Positions 14,029 through 22,331 of a stretch of DNA of 64,000 nucleotides are shown here, in pieces (within the stretch, counting starts at the first letter, position 1; the number at the start of each line of letters is the position of its first letter). The notes under the pieces are model-generated. The model saw only the letters and a program-made list of their open reading frames with translations, ran no database searches and was not told the origin of the DNA. This DNA comes from JACMLX01 sp031374935 (GTDB taxonomy: Bacteria; Gemmatimonadota; Gemmatimonadetes; Gemmatimonadales; Gemmatimonadaceae): assembly GCA_031374935.1 (NCBI GenBank), contig JANMHB010000092.1:1-64000 (forward strand). The letters run 5' to 3'. Position numbers and translations under genes: made by a program.

Positions 14029-16440
14029 CTACGCGGTTGCGCCATGCGCGTGCGTCAGCACGCGGCCCGCCAGCGCCATGCCGCTGAGCAGTGCTCCCTC
14101 GACGCGCGGACCACCACACCACTCGCCGCCGGCACCGAGGCCGAGCATGCCGTCGTGGAGCGCATCGTCGGTCGCAACGGGGTCGGGCAGCGCGTAGCGC
14201 CAGCGGTGAGCAACGCTGTGCAGCGGTGGGGCGGTGCTGCCGATCACTCGCTGGAAGGCCGCGGTCATCGCATCAGCGATCACGGCGACATCGGCATCGA
14301 GGTGTGCGGCCGACCAGTCACGCGTCGCGTGCAGCACCCATGCCTCCGCAGCGGGACGCTCCCGCTTGCCGGTATTGCGGCTGATCCAGCTGAGTACGGG
14401 GTCGTCGTTCAGGAACGCACCGTCGAACGCGAAATCAGGACGGTCGGCCAGGAGAACCATGGTGGCCATGGTCGCGTGCATGATGGCGGTTGCGGCGCGT
14501 TCCGCCAGCTGTGGTGCCACCGGAGCCAGCAGGGTGGACGCCTGCGGAGCGGGGACGCACACGAGGACGACATCGAACGTGCCAAGATCGGCGCCGGTGT
14601 CGGCGTACAGGCGCCACCGTCGCCCGTCAGGCTGGAGCCGCGCGACGGTGGTCTCGAGCTGCACATCGAGGTCGGTGGCGAGATGGGCTCCAATCGCGTT
14701 CATTCCAGGCATTCCGACCCATCGCCGGACCGTCGTCTTCGCCGGCTCCCATGTGCCGTTCTCGCGGACCGCCAGCACACCGTCCCAGAGATCGATCACG
14801 CCCTGCTGCTGCCAACTCTGCACGAGTGGTCGCAGTCGTTCGTCGCGCACGGTGAAGTACTGCGCACCGTGATCGACCGACAACAGCCCATCGCGACGCG
14901 TGGCGCACCGTCCACCACACCCGCGCGACTTCTCGAACACCGTCACCGCGACGTTGTGGTCGGCCAGTGTCCTGGCGCACATGAGGCCCGCCAGCCCCGC
15001 GCCGATGACGGCGACTCGCGTCAGCGTGGGGTACGCCGGCCGCGAGATGAGGGCGGTGTACCGGCCGACGTTGACGCGTGCCGCCTGTTCCGAGACGGCC
15101 CGGCCACGCACGCTGCCGTGGATGCGATGCTCCGGCGTGAACGGACGGTCGAACTGACCGAGACACCACAGCAGACCGGCATACGACGCGGGATCGCGCC
15201 CGTCGAGCGCGTAGCGATGATTGAGATCGATCGAGCGCTGCAGCGCAGCGTCCGCGTCAGCCGTCCACGCAGCGAACGCTTTGCCCCACGTCATGCGCAC
15301 GTTGTTGTGCAGTTCACCATGCGCCAGCAGCGACCGCTGCATCGCATTCCAGAAGGCGCTGCTGGTGCGGCCGCGTGCCAGCCGTTCCCAGTCGTAGATC
15401 TCACGGTGATCAGGTTCGTGCTGCCGGAGCGTTGCTTGCGCCCAGCCCGGGATCGCAGCGATCGTGGCGTGATCAGGTCGATGGAAGCAGAAGGTGTACG
15501 CCAGCTCACGCCAGACCAGCAGTTCGTCGAGCCATTTCGCGGCGCCCGCTGATGGTCTGGCGCTCGCCTCGCGCGCCAGGCGCAGCGGAGAGACCATGCC
15601 GTAGTGCAGATATGCCGACATCCGACTGACACCATCGCTGCGAGTGGGATCGTTGCGCACACCGTCGTAGCGATCGATCCTGCCCGAGTCGAGGAAGTCC
15701 TGCCATCGCGCATACCCGGCCGCCGATCCTCCGCGCGTATCGCCGACCGGACCGACGGTGTGATCGATGCGACACAGCGCGATCAGTGACGGCAGATCGG
15801 CCGTCGCGAATTCTACCGGTTCGAACGGCAGTTCGGGGACGAAGAGTGGGCCTGCATGGGCAGCGTCGACCCATGGGGAGGCGACGCGGTCGCGGCGCAG
15901 CGCCGCCGTGGCGTCGCGATACGCAAAAGCCCGATCGTATGCCTTGGTGGTCAACGGCACGGGAACGACACAGGCTGTGTCCACCTGCCAGATCGGCGTG
16001 TCGATGGCGTCGGCCAGCGCGGCGGTCCATTGCGCGAGTGGCGCCACGGGCATCAGCTCGGTGACGACCACGGCAGCCTGCGTCGCCAGTGTGACGAGAT
16101 GGGGCCCGCGATGGCCGTCTCGCTCGAGATGAAATGCGGTGCCGATGCCACGCGCCAACAGCCCGGCGGCAAAGTCGCGCGCGCCCTCCAGGATGAACAT
16201 GTGGTGTCGATCGCTGGCGTACGGATACCGCTCCGACAGCGCATGGTAGACGAACACCGGCAGGTTACGGGCTGCGCCGAGGGTGATGGCGACGTCGAGC
16301 GCCGGGTTTTCGTGCGCGCGAAGGGCAGTCCGGGCCCAGTAGAGGATGAAGGCTCCGTGACTGGCTGCCGGCTGCGGGCCAGGACTGTGACTCACGCGCT
16401 CGGCAAGGTGTGGTGGAAGGTCGCGGTGGGAAACCGGCAC
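14029..16440 (-). CDS. Class II-like DNA photolyase fused to a renalase-like FAD oxidoreductase
   Basis: About 803 aa from GTG 16440 (the frame stays open to 16566). Residues about 20-470 are a class II CPD photolyase. They include FILYWARTALRAHENPALD at the N terminus, the FAD/DNA-binding LHNNVRMTWGKAFAAW (Asn379-Asn380, Trp385) and LNHRYALDGRDPASYAGLLW. Residues about 474-803 form a second flavoprotein: a dinucleotide-binding VAVIGAGLAGLMCARTL (GxGxxG at 480-485), FEKSRGCGGRCATRR, VDHGAQYFTV, and the C-terminal GLGAGGEWCGGPRVEGALLSG typical of renalase-like amine oxidases. Photolyase repairs UV dimers using light; the partner could supply reduced flavin or be an unrelated fused enzyme. The plus-strand neighbour starts at 16621, leaving a shared divergent promoter region. 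Confidence 0.85.
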   Translation of the reverse strand: MPVSHRDLPPHLAERVSHSPGPQPAASHGAFILYWARTALRAHENPALDVAITLGAARNLPVFVYHALSERYPYASDRHHMFILEGARDFAAGLLARGIGTAFHLERDGHRGPHLVTLATQAAVVVTELMPVAPLAQWTAALADAIDTPIWQVDTACVVPVPLTTKAYDRAFAYRDATAALRRDRVASPWVDAAHAGPLFVPELPFEPVEFATADLPSLIALCRIDHTVGPVGDTRGGSAAGYARWQDFLDSGRIDRYDGVRNDPTRSDGVSRMSAYLHYGMVSPLRLAREASARPSAGAAKWLDELLVWRELAYTFCFHRPDHATIAAIPGWAQATLRQHEPDHREIYDWERLARGRTSSAFWNAMQRSLLAHGELHNNVRMTWGKAFAAWTADADAALQRSIDLNHRYALDGRDPASYAGLLWCLGQFDRPFTPEHRIHGSVRGRAVSEQAARVNVGRYTALISRPAYPTLTRVAVIGAGLAGLMCARTLADHNVAVTVFEKSRGCGGRCATRRDGLLSVDHGAQYFTVRDERLRPLVQSWQQQGVIDLWDGVLAVRENGTWEPAKTTVRRWVGMPGMNAIGAHLATDLDVQLETTVARLQPDGRRWRLYADTGADLGTFDVVLVCVPAPQASTLLAPVAPQLAERAATAIMHATMATMVLLADRPDFAFDGAFLNDDPVLSWISRNTGKRERPAAEAWVLHATRDWSAAHLDADVAVIADAMTAAFQRVIGSTAPPLHSVAHRWRYALPDPVATDDALHDGMLGLGAGGEWCGGPRVEGALLSGMALAGRVLTHAHGATA

Positions 16441-16620
16441 GGTCTTCAGCAGAGGTGATCGACGATCATGACGATGTGGCGCTGTCGCCGTGCGCCACGT
16501 ACCATGAAGCTGGGTGTGATGGAGAATCGCGGACTGTGAATCATCGTTCCCGTCCGGTCCGCGCAACGCCGTCGCATACTTTTCGCCGCAAGGCCCCCGT
16601 TTCTTTCATCCGACCGCGCC

Positions 16621-17064
16621 ATGCCGATCAGTTTCCGGAGTCTGACCGCGGACGAGTGTCAGGCACTCCTCCGCGCCCATCACGTCGGCCGGCTGGCCTA
16701 CGCGTACAAGCAGCGCGTGGACATCGAGCCGCTGCACTACGTGGCCGATGGCGAGTGGCTCTACCTCCGGACGGGGCGGGGCACCAAGGTGACGATGCTC
16801 GAGCATCAGCCGTGGGTAGCGATGGAGGTGGATGACATTCGCGGTCTGTTCGAGTGGACGAGTGTGGTGGTGCACGGCAGCGTGCAGCGCCTCGATCCGG
16901 ATGATGGCCCCGATGCGGCGAGTCGCTGGCAACATGCTTTGGACGCCTTCCGGCGGCTCATTCCAGAGGCGTTCTCAGCCAGAGATCCAACTCCGACGCG
17001 CGATGTGATGCTCCGTGTGCACATGTCCCATGTCGAGGGACGGGCGGCCCTGCCGACGGCCTGA
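16621..17064 (+). CDS. Pyridoxamine 5'-phosphate oxidase-family flavin-binding protein
   Basis: 147-aa split-barrel protein of the PPOX-like group. It opens with FRSLTADECQALLRAHHVGRLAYA, a common form for FMN- or F420-binding members, followed by PLHYVADGEWLYLRTGRGTK (phosphate-binding strand) and WTSVVVHGSVQRLD. Members include heme- and flavin-binding oxidoreductases and nitroreductase-like enzymes; the substrate cannot be predicted. It is divergent from the photolyase fusion, and both are flavoproteins, so shared light or oxidative-stress regulation is conceivable. Confidence 0.8.
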   Translation: MPISFRSLTADECQALLRAHHVGRLAYAYKQRVDIEPLHYVADGEWLYLRTGRGTKVTMLEHQPWVAMEVDDIRGLFEWTSVVVHGSVQRLDPDDGPDAASRWQHALDAFRRLIPEAFSARDPTPTRDVMLRVHMSHVEGRAALPTA

Positions 17065-17101
17065 CCGGCGGGAAACGACGAGTCAGGAATTTTCCCGTCG
17101 G
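17065..17101 (+). terminator. Possible hairpin after the PPOX gene
   Basis: An 11-bp stem with one G-T pair (17065-17075 with 17091-17101) and a 15-base loop overlaps the gene's end. No T run follows, so its role is uncertain. A 14-bp tandem duplication, cagatccgaatgcg twice, lies at 17140-17167. Confidence 0.35.
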
Positions 17102-17243
17102 GCCCGGCACCACGCCGCCAGCGACATGATCCGTGCGCTCAGATCCGAATGCGCAGATCCGAATGCGGGGGGCCGGTGTAACTGAATGCGTCGTCGAGAC
17201 GTAGGCAAATCGATGTCGCGGTGGGACACGGCCGTTACCCCGC

Positions 17244-17792
17244 ATGGGCAGCATGGAGGGTATTGTTCTGCGCATGAATGGATCGCTCCTCACTCGCCTG
17301 CTGCGCCGGGATCTCTTCTGGTACTATCGGTTGCGGCTGAGTCCTGACATTCCGCGCGTCTGGCGGAACTTCTGGATGCTGATGACACATCTGGGTGGGT
17401 CGCGGGTGACGATCGCGGCCTGTCTGGTGGGATTGGTGTTTGCGCGCAGCCGGTATGCGGCAGCCCACACCGCGGTGGCATTGCTGGTGGCGTTCCTCAT
17501 CTCGCAGATCATCAAGCGCAGCGTGAGTCGCGAGCGACCCGCTGACACCCGTCGCGGCACGACGCTGGCTGAGCCGCCGGATCGCTTCAGCTTTCCGAGT
17601 GGCCATTCGGCTGCGTCCATGGCAGTGGCCGCGATGTACGCGCTGACATTCCCATCACTCGGCATCTGGCTGCTGCCGCTGGCGGTACTGGTGGGGTACA
17701 GTCGAGTCGCTCTCGGGGTCCACTATCCGCTGGACGTGATTGCCGGTCAGGCCATCGCTTTGCTTACCGCGGGGCTGCTCCGCCTCTGGTAG
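17244..17792 (+). CDS. PAP2-family membrane phosphatase
   Basis: 182-aa membrane phosphatase of the PAP2/BcrC/PgpB group, acting on lipid phosphates or undecaprenyl diphosphate at the periplasmic face. The three catalytic boxes are present in order: KRSVSRERP (KxxxxxxRP), FPSGHSA (PSGH) and SRVALGVHYPLDV (SRxxxxxHxxxD). About five hydrophobic helices surround them. Starts at 17244 and 17274 (MNGSLL) are both possible. It is convergent with the beta-lactamase-like gene, in a stretch rich in cell-wall enzymes, which makes a role in cell-wall lipid carrier recycling plausible. Confidence 0.88.
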   Translation: MGSMEGIVLRMNGSLLTRLLRRDLFWYYRLRLSPDIPRVWRNFWMLMTHLGGSRVTIAACLVGLVFARSRYAAAHTAVALLVAFLISQIIKRSVSRERPADTRRGTTLAEPPDRFSFPSGHSAASMAVAAMYALTFPSLGIWLLPLAVLVGYSRVALGVHYPLDVIAGQAIALLTAGLLRLW

Positions 17793-17875
17793 TGCCGTCG
17801 CATCGCGCGTTGTGCGGCGCGGGTGCGATTGCTGCGGGGCTCGCGCGTGACGCGTGGCTGCTGCAGCGGACGCCA

Positions 17876-18823
17876 TCAGAAGACTTTGATACCGATCCCG
17901 GGCTGGCGCTGCATGACCGGATGTACGATCCGGGCGATATCGGCGATGAGTGCGCGCGCCTCCGACTGACTCTCAACGCCGCTGGTGAGTACGACCAGCA
18001 CATACGGCGGCCCACGCTCGGGATAGACGAGTGCTGCGTCGTGCTCGACTCTGGTGATGTCACCGGTCTTGTGCGCAACGCGCGTTCCTGCCGGCAGCCC
18101 GACCGGAATTGCCGAGTTGTACGCCTGCGCGAAGAGCACCTCGCGCATCCATGCGCATGACGCAGGCGACGCCGCGTGATCGTTGCCGATGGCCACCATC
18201 AGCGTCGCCAGATCGTTCGCGGTGGTGGTGTTGTTGAGCCCCGCGCGGAAGGCCGGTGCATCTTCCACACCACGCAACACGCGCATCCGCCGTGTGCCGA
18301 GGGCCCGCGTGACTTTCGTGACGGCATCGGCCTGCACCAGCGTGAGCAGGGTGTTGGTGGCGAGGTTGCTCGAGTGCGTGATCATGCGGGTGGCGAGCCA
18401 GCGAATCGACACCCGCTCGCCGACGCGCTGGTAGACCGAGTCGTCCGAGTCGTCCTCACGACGCAGCGAATAGGGCGATCCATCGACGATGGACTCGAAG
18501 TGGTTCGTCAGCGGGATCGGGTCGTCGAGTCGCAGCGCTCCCCGATCGGTGCGCTGCGCGAGTGCGATTATGACGGGCACCTTCATCGTGCTGGCGGCGT
18601 GGACCAGCGAGTCACCGAGGATTTCGATTCTGGTGCCCTGGCCATCGAGGCGCTGGGCCACCACACGCACCGTAGCGCCGGCGGATCGCGCCGCCCGGGC
18701 GGCGATGGCGGCCGTGGCATCCAAATCGCGTATGGATGGGCTCGTTGCAATCGGGGGCGCAGCGCATGCCGCGAGCAGGGCCAGTGCCGCCGGGGCCGGC
18801 AGAGTGCGTCGCAGTGATCTCAT
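17876..18823 (-). CDS. Class A beta-lactamase-like serine hydrolase lipoprotein
   Basis: 315-aa exported protein with lipobox LLAAC (Cys20) and a penicillin-recognising domain. It has Ser78-T-M-Lys81 (SxxK), Ser151-S-Asn153 (SxN) and Lys252-T-Gly254 (KTG), in the right order and spacing for class A beta-lactamases and related transpeptidase-like hydrolases. An obvious ExxLN omega-loop Glu166 equivalent was not found, so hydrolysis of beta-lactams is not assured; a D,D-peptidase or esterase is possible. GLNNTTTANDLATLMVAI is typical of the Beta-lactamase2 group. It is divergent from the lytic transglycosylase gene at 19025. Confidence 0.82.
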   Translation of the reverse strand: MRSLRRTLPAPAALALLAACAAPPIATSPSIRDLDATAAIAARAARSAGATVRVVAQRLDGQGTRIEILGDSLVHAASTMKVPVIIALAQRTDRGALRLDDPIPLTNHFESIVDGSPYSLRREDDSDDSVYQRVGERVSIRWLATRMITHSSNLATNTLLTLVQADAVTKVTRALGTRRMRVLRGVEDAPAFRAGLNNTTTANDLATLMVAIGNDHAASPASCAWMREVLFAQAYNSAIPVGLPAGTRVAHKTGDITRVEHDAALVYPERGPPYVLVVLTSGVESQSEARALIADIARIVHPVMQRQPGIGIKVF

Positions 18824-19024
18824 GCTGCGACGCTACGCGGTGGCGTCGGCACTGGCAACGAGGCCGCGTGTCTGGCGGTCAGAAGGGGTGTTGCGTTCGA
18901 TATGCTCACTCGGTCAGGAGGACGGTAATTGCGTGCCACCAGTCGGTTTCGCGCGACTTGTGCGACTGCTAGACTCGACAGCTCGGCGATGTGCGCCGGA
19001 CCTCGTTTCTCACTGCTTCCCGTG

Positions 19025-20737
19025 ATGCGTCCATTCTCGTTGATCGCCATGCTGCTGCTGGCTGCAGGATGCGCGTCTCGCAAGGGCCCCGGTGCTGTTT
19101 CGGCGCCGACGCCCGAGGTGACTGCGGTCAGCGTGCCGGTCGTCGTGGCCGCAGTGCCAGATACCACGTCGCGCGACACCGTCGCCCCGCCGGTGGTGTC
19201 GGATTCGGAAGTGGTCAGGCGCGCGGCCGCGATCTTCGATGGGGTGCCGGCCGCGGCGCCGGCCAGTGGGCCGATGATCGCGGATGCGCGTGCGACGTGG
19301 GACATCGATGTGCGAAGCTACGAAACGCACCAGATGGTGGCGCAGTACGTGGGCATCTTCACTGGTCGCGCGCGCGAGTACATGGAACGGAGCATGAGTC
19401 GTGGCACGCGCTACGACGCCATGCTGCGGCGCAAGTTCCGTGAGTCGGGCCTGCCTGAGGACATGACCTACTTGGCACTGATCGAGAGCAGCTATCTGGC
19501 GAATGCGTACTCGCGAGCGGCGGCGGTGGGCATGTGGCAGTTCATGGCACCGACGGCGCGCGGCATCGGGATGCGCGTGGACTGGTGGGTGGACGAGCGA
19601 CGCGACCCGATGCGTGCCACCGACGGCGCCATCGATTTTCTCACCGATCTGCACGACGCGTATGGCAGCTGGTATCTGGCCGCGGCGGCGTACAACGGCG
19701 GCCCGGGCCGGGTGTCGCGCGGGCTGAAGCGGTTCTCGGAGGCGATGGACGGGTCGGAGGGTGAGGATCGGTTCTTCGCGCTGGCAGAACAGCGGTACCT
19801 GCCGACCGAGACGAAGGCGTACGTCCCGAAGCTGATTGCTGCCGCGATGGTGGCGAAGGAGCCCGCCCGGTATGGGCTGCGCGTGGATACGATGCCGGCC
19901 TTCGCCTATGACTCGGTGAACGTGGCCGGCGGGACGCCATTGGTGTCGATCGCCAAGGCGGCGGGGGCCACGATCGATGACATCCAGGATCTGAATCCCC
20001 ATTTCCTGCGGGGCGTCACGCCGCCGGATGAAGTGTCCGAAGTGCGTGTTCCGGTTGGCGCCGGCCCGACATTCGCCACCGCGCTGGCTGCGCTGCCAGA
20101 GGCGGATCGCGTCGGCTGGCGCATGGAGCGGGTCGGCAAGCTGCGGAGTGCGCAATCGCTGGCGGGCGAGGCGGGGATTCCCGTACGGTCACTGCGATGG
20201 GTGAACCCGAAGCTGTCGTTCGATCGGCGAGGCCGGATTCGCGCGGGGACGCTGCTGCGCATTCCGACGGTGCTGACGGTGGCCGGTGCCCGCGATGTGC
20301 CGGACCCGTCGATCGTGCGGTACGGCAGCTCGGGGAGCAAGCTGGCATCCAAACGGGTGCGGGTGCGTTCGGGCGAATCGCTGGCGAGCGTTGCGCGCCG
20401 GAGCGGCGTGTCAGTAGCCCAGCTGCGAGCGATCAATGGGCTCAAGGGAAATCGGGTGCGCGCGGGCCAGGTGCTGGTGGTCCGTCGGCCGTCGCGGAGC
20501 ACGGTGGCGGCCGCACGTCGCGCGGCGGCGGCGCGGGCGCGCCGTGCGGCGGCCGGTGATGGGAAGCGCTGCACCAGCCGCGTGGTGGGCGTCAAGGGAA
20601 AGCGTCGCACCGTGACGAGCTGCACGTCGGCACCTTCCGCGGCGGCGCGGAAGTCCGCGAAAGCGTCGAAGGCGTCGAAGCGCGCTGGGCGCAGCGCAGC
20701 GCCGGCGAAGAGGAAGGTGGCGTCGCGACAGCGGTAG
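19025..20737 (+). CDS. Membrane-bound lytic murein transglycosylase, MltD type, with LysM
   Basis: 570-aa lipoprotein (lipobox LAAGC, Cys16) that cleaves glycan strands of peptidoglycan with anhydro-sugar formation. The SLT domain (about 120-300) has the catalytic Glu154 in LALIESSYLANAYSRAAA, followed by GMWQFMAPTARGIGMRVDWW and the substrate-binding AAAAYNGGPGRV. C-terminal LysM regions bind peptidoglycan: a degenerate one near NVAGGTPLVSIAKAAG and a clear one, VRVRSGESLASVARRSGVS. The last 80 residues are Ala/Arg/Lys-rich. ATG 19025 or GTG 19022 fits the signal peptide; longer upstream frames add a non-signal stretch. The GC-rich tail and absence of a second catalytic domain match MltD. 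Confidence 0.92.
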   Translation: MRPFSLIAMLLLAAGCASRKGPGAVSAPTPEVTAVSVPVVVAAVPDTTSRDTVAPPVVSDSEVVRRAAAIFDGVPAAAPASGPMIADARATWDIDVRSYETHQMVAQYVGIFTGRAREYMERSMSRGTRYDAMLRRKFRESGLPEDMTYLALIESSYLANAYSRAAAVGMWQFMAPTARGIGMRVDWWVDERRDPMRATDGAIDFLTDLHDAYGSWYLAAAAYNGGPGRVSRGLKRFSEAMDGSEGEDRFFALAEQRYLPTETKAYVPKLIAAAMVAKEPARYGLRVDTMPAFAYDSVNVAGGTPLVSIAKAAGATIDDIQDLNPHFLRGVTPPDEVSEVRVPVGAGPTFATALAALPEADRVGWRMERVGKLRSAQSLAGEAGIPVRSLRWVNPKLSFDRRGRIRAGTLLRIPTVLTVAGARDVPDPSIVRYGSSGSKLASKRVRVRSGESLASVARRSGVSVAQLRAINGLKGNRVRAGQVLVVRRPSRSTVAAARRAAAARARRAAAGDGKRCTSRVVGVKGKRRTVTSCTSAPSAAARKSAKASKASKRAGRSAAPAKRKVASRQR

Positions 20738-20819
20738 GGTTGGCGCAAGTGGTTGCGGTGCGCCGAGGTTCGGCGGTGTCGCACGAGCCTTGCTCCATGC
20801 AGCTGTTGCTTCACACAAG

Positions 20820-20855
20820 GAAACGGGCGCACCCTCAGTGGGATGCGCCCGTTTC
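20820..20855. terminator. Hairpin between convergent transglycosylase genes
   Basis: A 12-bp perfect stem (20820-20831 with 20844-20855) has an inner CCC/GGG extension with one bulged A and a five-base loop. It lies between the convergent genes ending at 20737 and 20955 and could stop both. Confidence 0.65.
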
Positions 20856-20954
20856 GGCCTTCAGCTGCGCTCGATTCGTCTCATTTGCTGCTGTCGGCGA
20901 CGATCATTTCGTTCATGGCCATGCGGCCGTCGTCGTTCGTTGAACGACGACCGA

Positions 20955-21677
20955 TCAATCGTCAGAGCGGATCAGTGTCTTGGCGCGCACCCGCGCTGAT
21001 CCACTATAACCGCGCATGACTTTCGTGTCGTAGCCGTTCGACGGATCGAGACCGAGCGACAACTCATTCTGCACGGCCTGGGCGCCGCGGTTGTAGGTCA
21101 GCAGTGCGAGCTTGACGTTGCCGTGCTGTTCATCGATCAGATCACGCAGATAGCGAAATCCGATCCGGAGGTTCGTTTCGCGCGAGTAGAGCTTTTCCTG
21201 CGTGATTTTCGGATCGTAGTAGCGCGCGGTCGGGAGCATCACCTGCGTCAGGCCCGCAGCGCCGACGCCACTGGTTGCCCGCTCCTTGAACTGACTCTCG
21301 ACGTTGACGAGTCGGAACCCGAGCTCGGGATCGATGCCCGCTTCGAGCGCCGCATCGTGGATGGCGCGGGCCAATTCGGTGTCGACCATCCAGCGCTTCG
21401 ACATGGTGTAGATCTTGTTCCAGCGCTGCAGCCGTTGGGTTGCGCGGCGGGCGGTATCGGCAGCCATCAGCCGATCGGCCACGGTGGCCACGCGGGTGGC
21501 GCTGCCATTCAATCGCGCGGCACGGGTGCCTTCGGCCCGCGCATCCCGGACCACCGGGGCCCGGCCAAGTGCCAACACCGCCAGAATCGAGCCCGTGGCG
21601 ATGATCCAGCGGCGGAACCGGCGGCGAAGCCGCTCGGCATCACCGCGGTGCACATACGTTCCTCGTAAGTCGTGCAT
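20955..21677 (-). CDS. Lytic transglycosylase, SLT domain, membrane anchored
   Basis: 240-aa protein with an N-terminal hydrophobic segment (about 24-40, WIIATGSILAVLALG) and an SLT goose-lysozyme-like domain at 85-230. The catalytic Glu127 sits in LVNVESQFKERATS, followed by GAAGLTQVMLPTARYYDP and LALLTYNRGAQ. It probably trims peptidoglycan near envelope machines. The frame extends upstream to 21815, but ATG 21677 (MHDLRGTYVHRGD) places the hydrophobic anchor correctly. It is convergent with the MltD-like gene, so two transglycosylases and a beta-lactamase-like protein share one region. moaC ends 147 bp upstream on the same strand. Confidence 0.88.
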   Translation of the reverse strand: MHDLRGTYVHRGDAERLRRRFRRWIIATGSILAVLALGRAPVVRDARAEGTRAARLNGSATRVATVADRLMAADTARRATQRLQRWNKIYTMSKRWMVDTELARAIHDAALEAGIDPELGFRLVNVESQFKERATSGVGAAGLTQVMLPTARYYDPKITQEKLYSRETNLRIGFRYLRDLIDEQHGNVKLALLTYNRGAQAVQNELSLGLDPSNGYDTKVMRGYSGSARVRAKTLIRSDD

Positions 21678-21824
21678 TTGTGCAACCCTCGCGTCAGGGG
21701 CGCGCCACATCGGACAGCCAAAGCCGAGCTTCAGACAACCCGACGCGTCAGCGCCAGTGGCGCGAAACACTTCGCCGGCACTCTGGCGAAACGCATCGCA
21801 GATCATGGGAAGCAACGACGAGCC

Positions 21825-22331
21825 TCAGGGCTCGTTCTCGCCTCCCGGTGGCGAACGGCGCCAAGAACCAGTGCGCCCTCCGTCCTTCGACTCCACCCGG
21901 ATGTCGCTCAGGGTCATCTCCCGATCGACCGCCTTGGCCATGTCGTACACAGTCAACAGGGCGACAGACACGGCGCACATCGCCTCCATCTCCACCCCCG
22001 TCGGCCCGACCGTCCGAACTTGCGCGGACGCACGAACCCCCGGCAGTGCCTCATCCAACTCAAGAGCAATATCCACACCACGAAGCGCCAGGGGATGGCA
22101 GAGGGGAATCAGGTCCGAAGTCCGCTTCGCGGCCTGGATTCCGGCAATTCTTGCCACCGTCAGCACATCCCCCTTGGGCAGTGCCTGCCGACGGATGAGG
22201 TGAAAGGTAGCCATTGTCATCCGGATCGAACCAGTTGCCACGGCAGCCCGCAGGGTGTCCGACTTGACCGAGACGTCAACCATCCGGGCATTGCCGTCTG
22301 CATCAATATGGCTCAGATCGCCAGAGTTCAT
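21825..22331 (-). CDS. moaC: Cyclic pyranopterin monophosphate synthase MoaC
   Basis: Second step of molybdenum cofactor synthesis: converts the MoaA product (3',8-cyclo-GTP) to cyclic pyranopterin monophosphate. The 168-aa product carries SHIDADGNARMVDVS, KRTSDLIPLCHPL, GVEMEAMCAVSVALLTVYDM and KAVDREM. The residues corresponding to E. coli Lys51, His77, Glu112, Glu114, Asp128 and Lys131 are Lys53, His79, Glu114, Glu116, Asp130 and Lys133. Its ATG overlaps the holB stop by four bases (ATGA), so the two genes are coupled although functionally unrelated. No other moa genes are in the window. Confidence 0.96.
   Translation of the reverse strand: MNSGDLSHIDADGNARMVDVSVKSDTLRAAVATGSIRMTMATFHLIRRQALPKGDVLTVARIAGIQAAKRTSDLIPLCHPLALRGVDIALELDEALPGVRASAQVRTVGPTGVEMEAMCAVSVALLTVYDMAKAVDREMTLSDIRVESKDGGRTGSWRRSPPGGENEP

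Noticed and set aside
17140..17167. 14-bp direct tandem duplication
   Set aside because: Only two copies in an intergenic stretch, with no other sign of a mobile element or regulatory array.
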